From contig NZ_CP158374.1 in NCBI RefSeq assembly GCF_040267705.1, forward strand, positions 744,001 to 808,000: a DNA stretch of 64,000 bases, read 5' to 3'. The position numbers and the translations under genes are program-made. Each line of letters opens with the position of its first letter. Within the stretch, counting starts at the first letter, position 1. This stretch comes from Agromyces sp. G08B096 (GTDB lineage: Bacteria; Actinomycetota; Actinomycetes; Actinomycetales; Microbacteriaceae). The notes beneath the pieces were generated by a model. The model ran no database searches. It had not been told where the DNA came from and saw only the letters and a list, made by a program, of their open reading frames with translations. Of the stretch, positions 8,475-15,276 are shown in pieces.

Positions 8475-8623
8475 ACGAAAGCGCCCCCTCTCCAGAAGGA
8501 GAGGGGGCGCTTTGACGTGGGGCCGGTTACAGCGAGGAGGTGCGTTCGTTGGCGCCGCGGATGACGAACGCGACGACGATGAGGCCTGCCGCGCCGGCGA
8601 GCATGAACACCGGTGAGGCGAGC
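8475..8623. repeat. 149-bp direct repeat, left copy
   Basis: This block is identical at 148 of 149 positions to 12785-12933 in the same orientation; the single mismatch is T8614 against G12924. It contains a terminator hairpin and a fragment coding for the last roughly 30 residues of the CPBP protease encoded on the minus strand at 12837. The copies bound a 4.3 kb unit. The remaining part of 8366-8674 holds small hairpins (for example 8411-8430) but no gene. Confidence 0.9.
8478..8513. terminator. Bidirectional terminator hairpin in left repeat copy
   Basis: AAAGCGCCCCCTCTCC pairs perfectly with its complement across an AGAA loop, giving a 16-bp stem with A and T ends on both sides. Confidence 0.8.
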
Positions 8624-8674
8624 CGGACGCGCTTGCACCCGCTCCGTGTCCGACGTTCGCGCTAGCGTCACCTC

Positions 8675-8929
8675 ATGAGCAACCTGTGCCCAGACTGCGG
8701 CCGCGAGCGCGGCGCCGAGCAGGTGCATCTTGGCCGAGACCGCTTTGGCGCGCCGGTGCTTTCACCCGAGCGTCCGAGCCGGTGGTGCGAGCCGTGCCAC
8801 ATCGGCATCGACCCGGATTCGGAGTGGCCACGCCCGATGCGGCCAGAGTTCCAGGGCCTGCCTCTCACTACTTGCGGCTTCGCGATCCTTCCCGACGGCG
8901 AGCTCATCCCGCCACGGGAGCTGTACTGA
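8675..8929 (+). CDS. Small zinc-ribbon-like protein, unknown function
   Basis: The 84-residue frame has two Cys pairs, CPDCGRE at residues 5-11 and WCEPCH at about 37-42, which could hold one zinc ion. No family is recognised. The start ATG 8675 lies 6 nt after TAGCGT, a leaderless arrangement seen throughout the window. It is the first gene inside the 4.3 kb unit flanked by direct repeats. Confidence 0.55.
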   Translation: MSNLCPDCGRERGAEQVHLGRDRFGAPVLSPERPSRWCEPCHIGIDPDSEWPRPMRPEFQGLPLTTCGFAILPDGELIPPRELY

Positions 8930-9001
8930 GCGCCCGTACGATCGAGTCATGCGCCTCATCGGTACCATTCGCCCCACCGCCACGACCGAGCTCGCGTAGG
9001 C

Positions 9002-9298
9002 CTACGACTCGTCGGGGTCGTCCGGTTCCGCGACGAGCTGGAGACCATCACCGGCGTACCCCACCTCGGAAAGACGCTTGAGCCAGTTCCGGTTCAGTCG
9101 CGGAGTGCGGTTGCTCGCGTACTCGAACATCACCTGCACCGAAGGTCCGAAGATCATCGTCTTCTGCGCCCCATCGGCGCTCAGCGTCAAGCTGAACGTC
9201 TCACCCCTCCGAAGCTTGTCCACCATGACGGCCTGCAAATGCGCCAACGGTCGATCGGGAACATCGATCTTCCGTGCGCCGTAGATCAGTTTCCCCAT
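9002..9298 (-). CDS. DUF7882-like small Microbacteriaceae protein
   Basis: The 98-residue protein starts MGKLIYG and has the later blocks LAHLQAVMVDKLRRGETFSL and LNRNWLKRL, the pattern I associate with a small protein family (DUF7882) found mainly in Microbacteriaceae. These proteins lack a known function. ATG 9298 lies 6 nt after a TAGCGT hexamer on the minus strand, suggesting a leaderless mRNA. It points away from the lipid kinase gene. Confidence 0.7.
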   Translation of the reverse strand: MGKLIYGARKIDVPDRPLAHLQAVMVDKLRRGETFSLTLSADGAQKTMIFGPSVQVMFEYASNRTPRLNRNWLKRLSEVGYAGDGLQLVAEPDDPDES

Positions 9299-9527
9299 GC
9301 CCGCACGCTACGCACGCGAACGAGTTGCGGTTACCCCCTTGACTTCGCCGAGCAAGGCCTCAGCAGAGTGAGGTGCGCCGGAGTCGACGGGCCATGGGCC
9401 TATGTCGCCCGTCACCTAGCTACTCCGTACTGGTGGTACGCGGGCGCTCTATTGAGCACATCGGAGAGCCTCGCGCCATCCCATGCTGATTCGTGCGCCG
9501 CACGTTCTTCAGGTTGATGTCGCTGAG

Positions 9528-9692
9528 TCAGGGGTTCGCCCGGCGGGCACGTTGTCGGATGATCCCGAAAATGAGAGTGCCGATGAACAGCACGATTCCG
9601 ATGATGGCGAGCCACAGAAGGCCTTCGAAAACGAAGCCGACGATTGACAGCACCGCCCATGCCACGAGCAAGATTACGAGTACCGTCCACAT
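9528..9692 (-). CDS. 54-residue membrane protein with two helices
   Basis: A short frame starts at ATG 9692 and encodes two hydrophobic segments (about residues 3-21 and 25-44) followed by a basic tail RQRARRANP. This is the usual topology of small stress-type inner-membrane proteins. No family is identified. It is short, but composition and topology support a real gene. Upstream, 9299-9527 shows no gene. Confidence 0.55.
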   Translation of the reverse strand: MWTVLVILLVAWAVLSIVGFVFEGLLWLAIIGIVLFIGTLIFGIIRQRARRANP

Positions 9693-9787
9693 GGGGCCGA
9701 CGATACTCCGATCCGCTCCGAAATGTAGGAATTCTCAGATCCTGTGGGTTGAGTGACCGGAGTCAGGTGCCGGCGTAGGCTGCGAGC

Positions 9788-10783
9788 GTGCAGGTTCGGC
9801 ACGCGGCAGTGGTGTACAACCCCGTCAAGGTGCGCCTTGGCGAGTTGCGGCGAGCGGTTCAACGGCACGAGAGCAGCGCAGGGTGGGCTCCCTCTCGCTG
9901 GTATGGGACTGCGGCCGACGACTCAGGGCGAGAGGCGGTCGAGGACGCCCTCGCGGGGGAACCTGCCGTGCTGATCGTCGCCGGTGGGGATGGAACCGTT
10001 CGGGTGGCGTGCGCTGCGGCCCATCCGCTGGGGGTGCCGGTGGCGCTGGTTCCGGCAGGGACGGGAAATCTCTTGGCGCGGAACCTCGGGGTTCCCCTGA
10101 ACGATGTCCATGGGGCTGTCGCAGTCGCGTTTACCGGCACGATGCGCGAGGTGGATGTTGCCGTCGCTCTCCTCGAGGATGGGGAGGGCGGGCGCCGCAC
10201 GGAGACGTTCATGGTGATGGCGGGTATTGGTCTGGATGCGGAGATGGCGGATAGCACCAGCGCGTGGGCGAAAAAGCGCATGGGGTGGGTTGCCTATGTG
10301 CCGCCTATCGCCCGCTCGATCGGCGCGCACCGACTGTTTCGGCTGCACTACCGGGTGGACCGCGGCCGCACGCGTTCCGCGAGCGCGCACACGGTCATCG
10401 TTGGCAACTGTGGCACCCTCACGGGCAATATGCTCCTGATCCCCGCGGCACGGGTCGATGATGGGCTGCTCGACGTTGTCCTGCTCAGCCCGAAGGGCAG
10501 ATTCGGGTGGGCAGGCATCGGCGCACGTCTTGCTGCACAGGGTTTCGCGCGTGGGTCTCGTTTGGGAGCCAGGCTTCTCGAACTCGCGCCTGACGTTCAG
10601 GCTCTGAACTATGCGCAGGGCCAGCAGTTCGATGTCCGGTTCGACACGCCGCATGCCGTCGAGTTGGATGGCGACCGTTTCGGTCTCGTAGCTCGTGCTC
10701 GTATCACGGTGCGCCCGGGCGCACTGAAGCTCTGCGTCTCGGCGCAAGCACACGGACCGGAAACCGAGACCGCCGCGCCCTGA
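9788..10783 (+). CDS. Diacylglycerol/lipid kinase family protein
   Basis: The 331-residue protein belongs to the DagK/YegS lipid kinase family: the nucleotide-binding motif GGDGTVR is at about residues 61-67, with the following PAGTGNLLARNLG block (about 86-98) and the C-terminal ELDGD motif. It would phosphorylate diacylglycerol or a related lipid at the membrane surface. It starts at GTG 9788, 6 nt after TAGGCT (leaderless). It is upstream of three small unknown genes and a fatty acid desaturase, pointing to a lipid-modification cluster. Confidence 0.85.
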   Translation: MQVRHAAVVYNPVKVRLGELRRAVQRHESSAGWAPSRWYGTAADDSGREAVEDALAGEPAVLIVAGGDGTVRVACAAAHPLGVPVALVPAGTGNLLARNLGVPLNDVHGAVAVAFTGTMREVDVAVALLEDGEGGRRTETFMVMAGIGLDAEMADSTSAWAKKRMGWVAYVPPIARSIGAHRLFRLHYRVDRGRTRSASAHTVIVGNCGTLTGNMLLIPAARVDDGLLDVVLLSPKGRFGWAGIGARLAAQGFARGSRLGARLLELAPDVQALNYAQGQQFDVRFDTPHAVELDGDRFGLVARARITVRPGALKLCVSAQAHGPETETAAP

Positions 10784-10823
10784 AACTGTGAGCGCGCACA
10801 TGTTGGGCGACCATACTCTGAAA

Positions 10824-10997
10824 ATGAAGAACAATCAGCAAGATTCGGTCGGCGACACAGCCACCGGTGCGGAGCCAACAGGTGTCCGTAACGCAGCATT
10901 CTGGGCGCATCTCGGCGCCAATCCGGAGGGCCCCGACCGATGGGCCAAGGCATCGCGCGTATCGTGGTCACCCCTCGGGACGCCGGTGTTCTCATGA
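10824..10997 (+). CDS. 57-residue protein of unknown function
   Basis: The frame starts at ATG 10824, 6 nt after CATACT, and ends in an ATGA overlap with the next gene at 10994, so translation is probably coupled. The product has an acidic N-terminus and a tryptophan-containing middle (AFWAHLGANPEGPDRWAKAS). No domain is recognised. Confidence 0.45.
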   Translation: MKNNQQDSVGDTATGAEPTGVRNAAFWAHLGANPEGPDRWAKASRVSWSPLGTPVFS

Positions 10998-11431
10998 ACA
11001 CCGCCGAGAGCCTCGCGCTCTCGCACGTCCTCGTGACGGAGCTTCCGGTCACTCTCGGGACCGTCGGCGCTCCCGCCCGGTACGACGTCGCGGCCGTGTT
11101 CACGAGGCGCCCAACGACGACGGAACTGCGCCTGCTCACCGAACCCTCCGTTGAAGCGAAGCTCGTCGAACGCGGCTACCCGACGGTGTCGCTCCGCGCC
11201 GCGGACCGCCGTCTCATCATCGGCAGCACCAGCCTCACCGAACTGAGCAACGGCCTCGGCCCACTGATCGGGCAGATCCTCAGCGACATCAGCTCCGAGG
11301 CGGCCGACGAGCAGGGGCACCGCGATGCGGAGGCCGCCACACTTCTCCAAGAGGAAGCCGCCCGCGCCGCCGCCATCGTTCACGCGGCCGAGCAAGTCGA
11401 CTTCCGCCCTCACGCTTCGCAGTATCACTGA
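10994..11431 (+). CDS. 145-residue protein of unknown function
   Basis: The start ATG 10994 overlaps the preceding stop as ATGA. An earlier in-frame ATG at 10940 would overlap the upstream gene by 58 bp and is less likely. The product is mixed alpha/beta with a C-terminal alanine- and glutamate-rich helix (about residues 95-130) that could form a coiled coil. No family is recognised. It sits between the lipid kinase and the desaturase. Confidence 0.55.
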   Translation: MNTAESLALSHVLVTELPVTLGTVGAPARYDVAAVFTRRPTTTELRLLTEPSVEAKLVERGYPTVSLRAADRRLIIGSTSLTELSNGLGPLIGQILSDISSEAADEQGHRDAEAATLLQEEAARAAAIVHAAEQVDFRPHASQYH

Positions 11432-11444
11432 GCAGGCGATCACC

Positions 11445-11663
11445 ATGTCGAAGCATCGAAAGACCCCCGAAGGCGCGCGAGCCGACCAGCGGTGGGAAAC
11501 CGATGGCGGGGCCACCCCACCCGAACAGGTAGCGGACGCCGGACACACTCCGGGGAGTTCTGCGGCCGAGCGGCGGGAACGGCGGTGGCAGACCGCGAAC
11601 GACGGGCACTGGCACCACGCTGGCTATAGCGACGACACGAAACGCCGTCAGATCAAGGACTGA
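11445..11663 (+). CDS. 72-residue hydrophilic protein of unknown function
   Basis: The protein is highly charged, with a repeated R/E-rich stretch SSAAERRERRW and a C-terminal KRRQIKD. It lies 13 bp after the preceding gene and 2 bp before the desaturase, so it is in that operon. It looks intrinsically disordered. No family is recognised. Confidence 0.5.
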   Translation: MSKHRKTPEGARADQRWETDGGATPPEQVADAGHTPGSSAAERRERRWQTANDGHWHHAGYSDDTKRRQIKD

Positions 11664-11665
11664 TC

Positions 11666-12748
11666 ATGTCCGAAACGCGCACCACCCGAGCATCCGCACG
11701 AACCCCGAGCAGTGAGTTCACCGAACTCGCGCAACAGATCAGAGACGCCGGGCTCATGCGACGCCGCTACGGCTACTACTGGACCAAGCTCATCCTCGTT
11801 CCCGTCGTCATCGGCGCCGCGATTGTCGTGTTCATCTGGATCGGCGACAGCTGGTGGCAGATGTTCACCGCCGCGATCTTCGCCTTCCTCTTCACACAGA
11901 CCGCGTTCCTCGGCCACGACGCCGCCCACCGGCAGATCTTCCGCTCCGGCCGCTGGAACGACTGGGTCAGCCTGATCATCGGCGACCTGTTCATCGGGAT
12001 GAGCTACGGCTGGTGGCAGCACAAGCACACCCGCCACCACGCCAACCCGAACCGCATCGGGTCGGACCCCGACATCGAACTCCCCGTCGTCGCCTTCACC
12101 CCAGAACAAGCGACCCGTCCACGACCAGCGCTCATGCGCTGGGTAATCGCCCACCAAGGCGTGTTCTTCTTCCCGCTCCTCCTATTGGAGGGCCTCTCGC
12201 TGCACGCTTCGAGCGTGCACCGCGTCCTCATGCGCGAAAAAGTGCAGCGCAGGCCGGTCGAGATTGCGTTCCTGACCGTCCGCCTCCTCGGCTACCTCAC
12301 GCTCGTCATCCTCGTACTCTCACCCGACAAGGCCGCCGTCTTCCTCGCGATCCAGCTCGGGCTATTCGGTGTCTACATGGGCATGTCGTTCGCGCCGAAC
12401 CACAAGGGAATGCCGCTCGTGCCCGCGGGGTTGAAGCTCGACTTCCTCCGCCGCCAGGCCCTGATGAGCAGGAACATCCGAGGCACCCGCCTCCTCGACT
12501 TCGCGATGGGAGGACTGAACTACCAGATCGAACATCACCTGTTCCCCTCGATGCCCAGGCCCCACCTCCGACGTGCAGCACCCCTGATCTCGAAGTACCT
12601 GACCAGCCACGATGTCCCATACACGCAGACGACGCTCTGGCGGTCCTACGCCATCGTCTTCCACTACATCAACCGCGTCGGGCTCGGCGAACGCGACCCC
12701 TTCGAATGCCCCCTCCTCGCCCAACGCCAACACCTCGGCGCTTCCTAG
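11666..12748 (+). CDS. Membrane fatty acid desaturase
   Basis: The 360-residue protein has the three histidine clusters of acyl-lipid desaturases: HDAAH at about residues 82-86, HKHTRHH at about 118-124 and QIEHHLFP at about 291-298. These bind the di-iron centre. Several hydrophobic segments flank them (for example residues 43-85 and 205-240). The enzyme would introduce double bonds in membrane acyl chains, often in response to cold. It follows the lipid kinase gene and three small genes on the same strand, ending just before the right 149-bp repeat. Confidence 0.9.
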   Translation: MSETRTTRASARTPSSEFTELAQQIRDAGLMRRRYGYYWTKLILVPVVIGAAIVVFIWIGDSWWQMFTAAIFAFLFTQTAFLGHDAAHRQIFRSGRWNDWVSLIIGDLFIGMSYGWWQHKHTRHHANPNRIGSDPDIELPVVAFTPEQATRPRPALMRWVIAHQGVFFFPLLLLEGLSLHASSVHRVLMREKVQRRPVEIAFLTVRLLGYLTLVILVLSPDKAAVFLAIQLGLFGVYMGMSFAPNHKGMPLVPAGLKLDFLRRQALMSRNIRGTRLLDFAMGGLNYQIEHHLFPSMPRPHLRRAAPLISKYLTSHDVPYTQTTLWRSYAIVFHYINRVGLGERDPFECPLLAQRQHLGAS

Positions 12749-12784
12749 ACCGGGACCGGTCCAGCGATGCCCACGTTCGTGACT

Positions 12785-12933
12785 ACGAAAGCGCCCCCTC
12801 TCCAGAAGGAGAGGGGGCGCTTTGACGTGGGGCCGGTTACAGCGAGGAGGTGCGTTCGTTGGCGCCGCGGATGACGAACGCGACGACGATGAGGCCTGCC
12901 GCGCCGGCGAGCATGAACACCGGGGAGGCGAGC
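12785..12933. repeat. 149-bp direct repeat, right copy
   Basis: This copy contains the 3' end of the CPBP fragment on the minus strand plus its terminator and matches 8475-8623 with one mismatch. The offset between copies is 4310 bp. Confidence 0.9.
12788..12823. terminator. Bidirectional terminator hairpin in right repeat copy
   Basis: The same 16-bp GC-rich stem as at 8478-8513, placed between the convergent desaturase gene and the CPBP fragment. Confidence 0.85.
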
Positions 12934-13282
12934 GGGGCAAGCGGCCCGGCGGTGCCGTGCCCGACTGCGAAGGTCGAGAAGTCCCACAGGCCGTGGAGCA
13001 CCATGGCCCAGATCAGGGTGCCGGTCGTGCGGCGGAGGATGTAGAACACGGTGCCGCCGAGGAACGCCATGCCGACCTGGGTCATCGTGAGGTCGAGGCC
13101 CTGTCCGCCGAGCGCGTTCGTGAGGTGCATGACCGCGAACGCTGCTGTGCTGATGAACCACACCCATCCCTCGTGGAGTCGGCTGCGCAGGCCGACGAGC
13201 AGCAGGCCGCGGGTCGCCATTTCCTCGGTGAAGCCGACCAGCAGCAGGACGATCGACGCGGCGAAGAAGCCGAGGTGATGAG
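12837..13282 (-). pseudogene. CPBP-family intramembrane protease, 5'-truncated
   Basis: The frame carries the CPBP signature: VGFTEEMATRGLLLVGLR (EExxxR motif), a following AAFAVMHLTNAL block and LIWAMVLHGLWDF with the second His. However, the frame has no start upstream of the essential Glu pair; the only ATG (13220) would remove it. Upstream, a second frame encodes DLFLQLVIPLIT-like residues, which suggests either a frameshift near 13282 or a junction with the integrase-side DNA. I therefore call it a broken gene. CPBP proteins process peptides or prenylated proteins in membranes. Confidence 0.65.
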
Positions 13283-13309
13283 TGGGATGACGAGCTGGAG
13301 GAAGAGGTC

Positions 13310-13645
13310 TTGAGGCGGATGGGGGAGTTGCGCGGTCGAACGCTTCCGCGCGCAGAGAAGGACGCGCACTTCGAGCAACTCCTGGACCAGTCGCAGATGC
13401 CTCCTGTGCCGACGGGGCGGATCCCCGCCGTCGGTGGTGCGGGCAGCTTGGCCGAGGAGCGGGCGGCGAAGAAGCTCGGGATCGGCGTCCCCGAACTTCG
13501 ACGGCTGGCGCTCGGGCTCTGGTCGCGACCCCTCGAGGAGGAATCCTTCTGGCGGGCAGGTGTCGATAGCACGCCTCAGGCGCGTGGCCGAGTCACTCGC
13601 GTGCTTGTGAACGAGATCCGTGAATCTATGGGAAAGGAGCACTGA
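13310..13645 (+). CDS. Unknown protein coupled to the first integrase
   Basis: The 111-residue frame starts at TTG 13310 and its TGA overlaps the integrase ATG at 13645, so the two are translationally coupled. It is charged, with a C-terminal helical region (RGRVTRVLVNEIRESMGKEH). Its position suggests an excisionase or regulator, but no HTH is recognisable. The frame stays open upstream of 13310 into the CPBP fragment, so the true 5' end may have been lost at the junction. Confidence 0.45.
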   Translation: MRRMGELRGRTLPRAEKDAHFEQLLDQSQMPPVPTGRIPAVGGAGSLAEERAAKKLGIGVPELRRLALGLWSRPLEEESFWRAGVDSTPQARGRVTRVLVNEIRESMGKEH

Positions 13646-14796
13646 TGGCTCGACCCAGGACAGCTATCGGGACGTACGGCATGATCAATGTGATCGAGGT
13701 GTCGCCCGGCAAATGGCGGGCGCGCACGCGATACCGATTCGCCGATGGAAAGGCCCGTCAGGTTGAGAAATACGGACCGAGCAGTGCGAAGGCGATCGCT
13801 GCGCTGAAGCAGGCGCTCACAACCGTCGAAGCGGATCGAGGTGGTGAGCTCAAGCCGACGACAACCCTGCGCGTCCTCGCGCAGATGTTCCTTGACGCGA
13901 AGCGCGATGTCGGGCGGTCGGAGGGCACCCTTGAGACCTACGGCTATGCCGTCACCGCGCACATCGTGCCAAGGATCGGCGACCCCACCGTCGCCGAAGC
14001 CAAGCCGGCCCGTCTGCAGCCCTTCCTCAACCGCGTTGAGAAGGAGAGTGGGGCCGGGGCGGCGAAGAACTGCCGCTCTACTCTGAGCGGGATGATGTCG
14101 ATGGCTGTGGTCAATGGCGCGATCGAAAAGAACCCCGTGCGTGAGCTGGAGCGTATCTCCCGACCAAAGGGAAAGATGCGCGGTAGCGCGGCCATCCCGA
14201 TCGATGAGCTGCCGAGCTTTCTCGCCAAGATCCGTTCTGACGCGGACCTCGAGAAATGGGACACCATCGAGCTGATCGAGTTCATGCTGTGCTCAGGCTG
14301 GCGCGTCGCGGAGGCGTGCGGCCTCGATATCGCCTCAGTGGACCTCGCCGCCGGCACTGCCGCCGTCGAAGCCATCAACGTCCGCGTCAAAGGCAAGGGG
14401 ATCGTGCGCCAGGAGTTCCCAAAGACCGAGAAGTCCGCACGGGTCACCCCGCTGCCGGCGCAGACCGTGGAGCTGCTCCGGCGGCGACACGAGCGGCTGC
14501 GGGAGTTCACCACGCTGCTCTTCCCGACGCCCCTGATGCGCCTGCGCGACCCTTCGAACACGCAGCGTGAGATCCGAGACCGGCGCGAAGCACTCGGCTA
14601 CCCCGAGCTCTCCACGCACTCGTTCCGCAAGACTGTGGCTACGATCCTTGACAAGGAAGGGCTGTCCGCCACCGAGATCGCCGATTACCTCGGCCACGAG
14701 AATCCGTCGATGACCCAAGACGTCTACATGAACACCCTGAAGGGATCCACGAAGGCTGCTGAGGTGATGGGGCGGCGGCTCGATGGGATGATTTGA
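13645..14796 (+). CDS. Tyrosine recombinase/integrase of a second element
   Basis: The 383-residue protein has an N-terminal arm-binding region, a SAM-like core-binding domain (about 75-165) and the catalytic domain. The active site is complete: Arg in SGWRVAEACGLD, His-x-x-Arg in THSFRKTVATI, His in LGHENP and Tyr in QDVYMN. Only 67 bp separate its stop from a tRNA-Phe att sequence at 14864, which is the placement expected of an integrase next to its own attachment site. It therefore belongs to an element to the left that used the same tRNA target. No second att copy is seen to the left, so that element seems decayed. Confidence 0.88.
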   Translation: MARPRTAIGTYGMINVIEVSPGKWRARTRYRFADGKARQVEKYGPSSAKAIAALKQALTTVEADRGGELKPTTTLRVLAQMFLDAKRDVGRSEGTLETYGYAVTAHIVPRIGDPTVAEAKPARLQPFLNRVEKESGAGAAKNCRSTLSGMMSMAVVNGAIEKNPVRELERISRPKGKMRGSAAIPIDELPSFLAKIRSDADLEKWDTIELIEFMLCSGWRVAEACGLDIASVDLAAGTAAVEAINVRVKGKGIVRQEFPKTEKSARVTPLPAQTVELLRRRHERLREFTTLLFPTPLMRLRDPSNTQREIRDRREALGYPELSTHSFRKTVATILDKEGLSATEIADYLGHENPSMTQDVYMNTLKGSTKAAEVMGRRLDGMI

Positions 14797-14839
14797 ATGT
14801 GCGGGGTTTGCGCGGAGTGTTCGACGGTTAGAAAACAAA

Positions 14840-14861
14840 AACCCCCGGTAAACCGGGGGTT
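14840..14861. terminator. Terminator hairpin after first integrase
   Basis: AACCCCCGGT and ACCGGGGGTT form a stem with A and T tracts; it is preceded by an A-rich run and resembles the hairpin at 30664-30687 next to tRNA-Phe. Confidence 0.7.
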
Positions 14862-14863
14862 AA

Positions 14864-14907
14864 GTGGCTCCGACCGGCATCGATCCGGTGACCTTTCGAT
14901 TTTCAGT
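14864..14907. repeat. Left att site (partial tRNA-Phe copy)
   Basis: These 44 bp are identical to 30693-30736, which runs from the 3' end of tRNA-Phe to its anticodon loop. The 5' half of a tRNA is absent here. The offset of 15,829 bp gives the size of the integrated element. Between this site and 15277 there is no gene, only the arm repeats. Confidence 0.92.
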
Positions 14908-15008
14908 GAGCCTGGGCGGTTTTCGGCACTGTTCCTATGGTTGCGATATCGCGCTGATCAGGGATTCCGCGAAATCGTCACAGTTGGTTTCAGTTGCTTT
15001 TCGGGCCA

Positions 15009-15029
15009 TTAATGGCCCTTTAATGGCCC
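15009..15029 (+). repeat. Integrase arm-type sites, left end
   Basis: TTAATGGCCC occurs at 15009-15018 and 15020-15029, period 11, about 100 bp inside the left att. The same pair with the same period occurs at 30602-30622 near the right att, so these are probable arm-binding sites of the second integrase. The first repeat is also part of a 16-bp palindrome, GGGCCATTAATGGCCC (15003-15018). Confidence 0.65.
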
Positions 15030-15276
15030 AGACTTGGCGCGGATTCGGACGGCGGTCGACCCAAGCGAGCGATTCGGGCCGACCAGTCGAGCTGCATGCC
15101 GCGTCCGAGTGTCATCCCGATCCGGCATGCCCAATTCGGCTGCATCGATTGTCATCCGACACCGCTCGCCTCGTAGCCGTCGCGCGGCGGCGCGACCCGC
15201 ACTACAACTGCCGCGGCTCACATTCCTCAAGCAGCAGAAAGTTGGAAATGTTTCCCTGGAGTATGGTGACGACACC

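Noticed and set aside
8949..8999. A 16-codon frame (MRLIGTIRPTATTELA) 6 nt after TACGAT
   Set aside because: It fits the leaderless pattern and faintly resembles the start of serine recombinases, but it is too short to support a gene.
8475..12933. Insertion sequence or transposon bounded by the 149-bp repeats
   Set aside because: There is no transposase, and the repeats are direct, contain part of a chromosomal gene and lack terminal inverted repeats.
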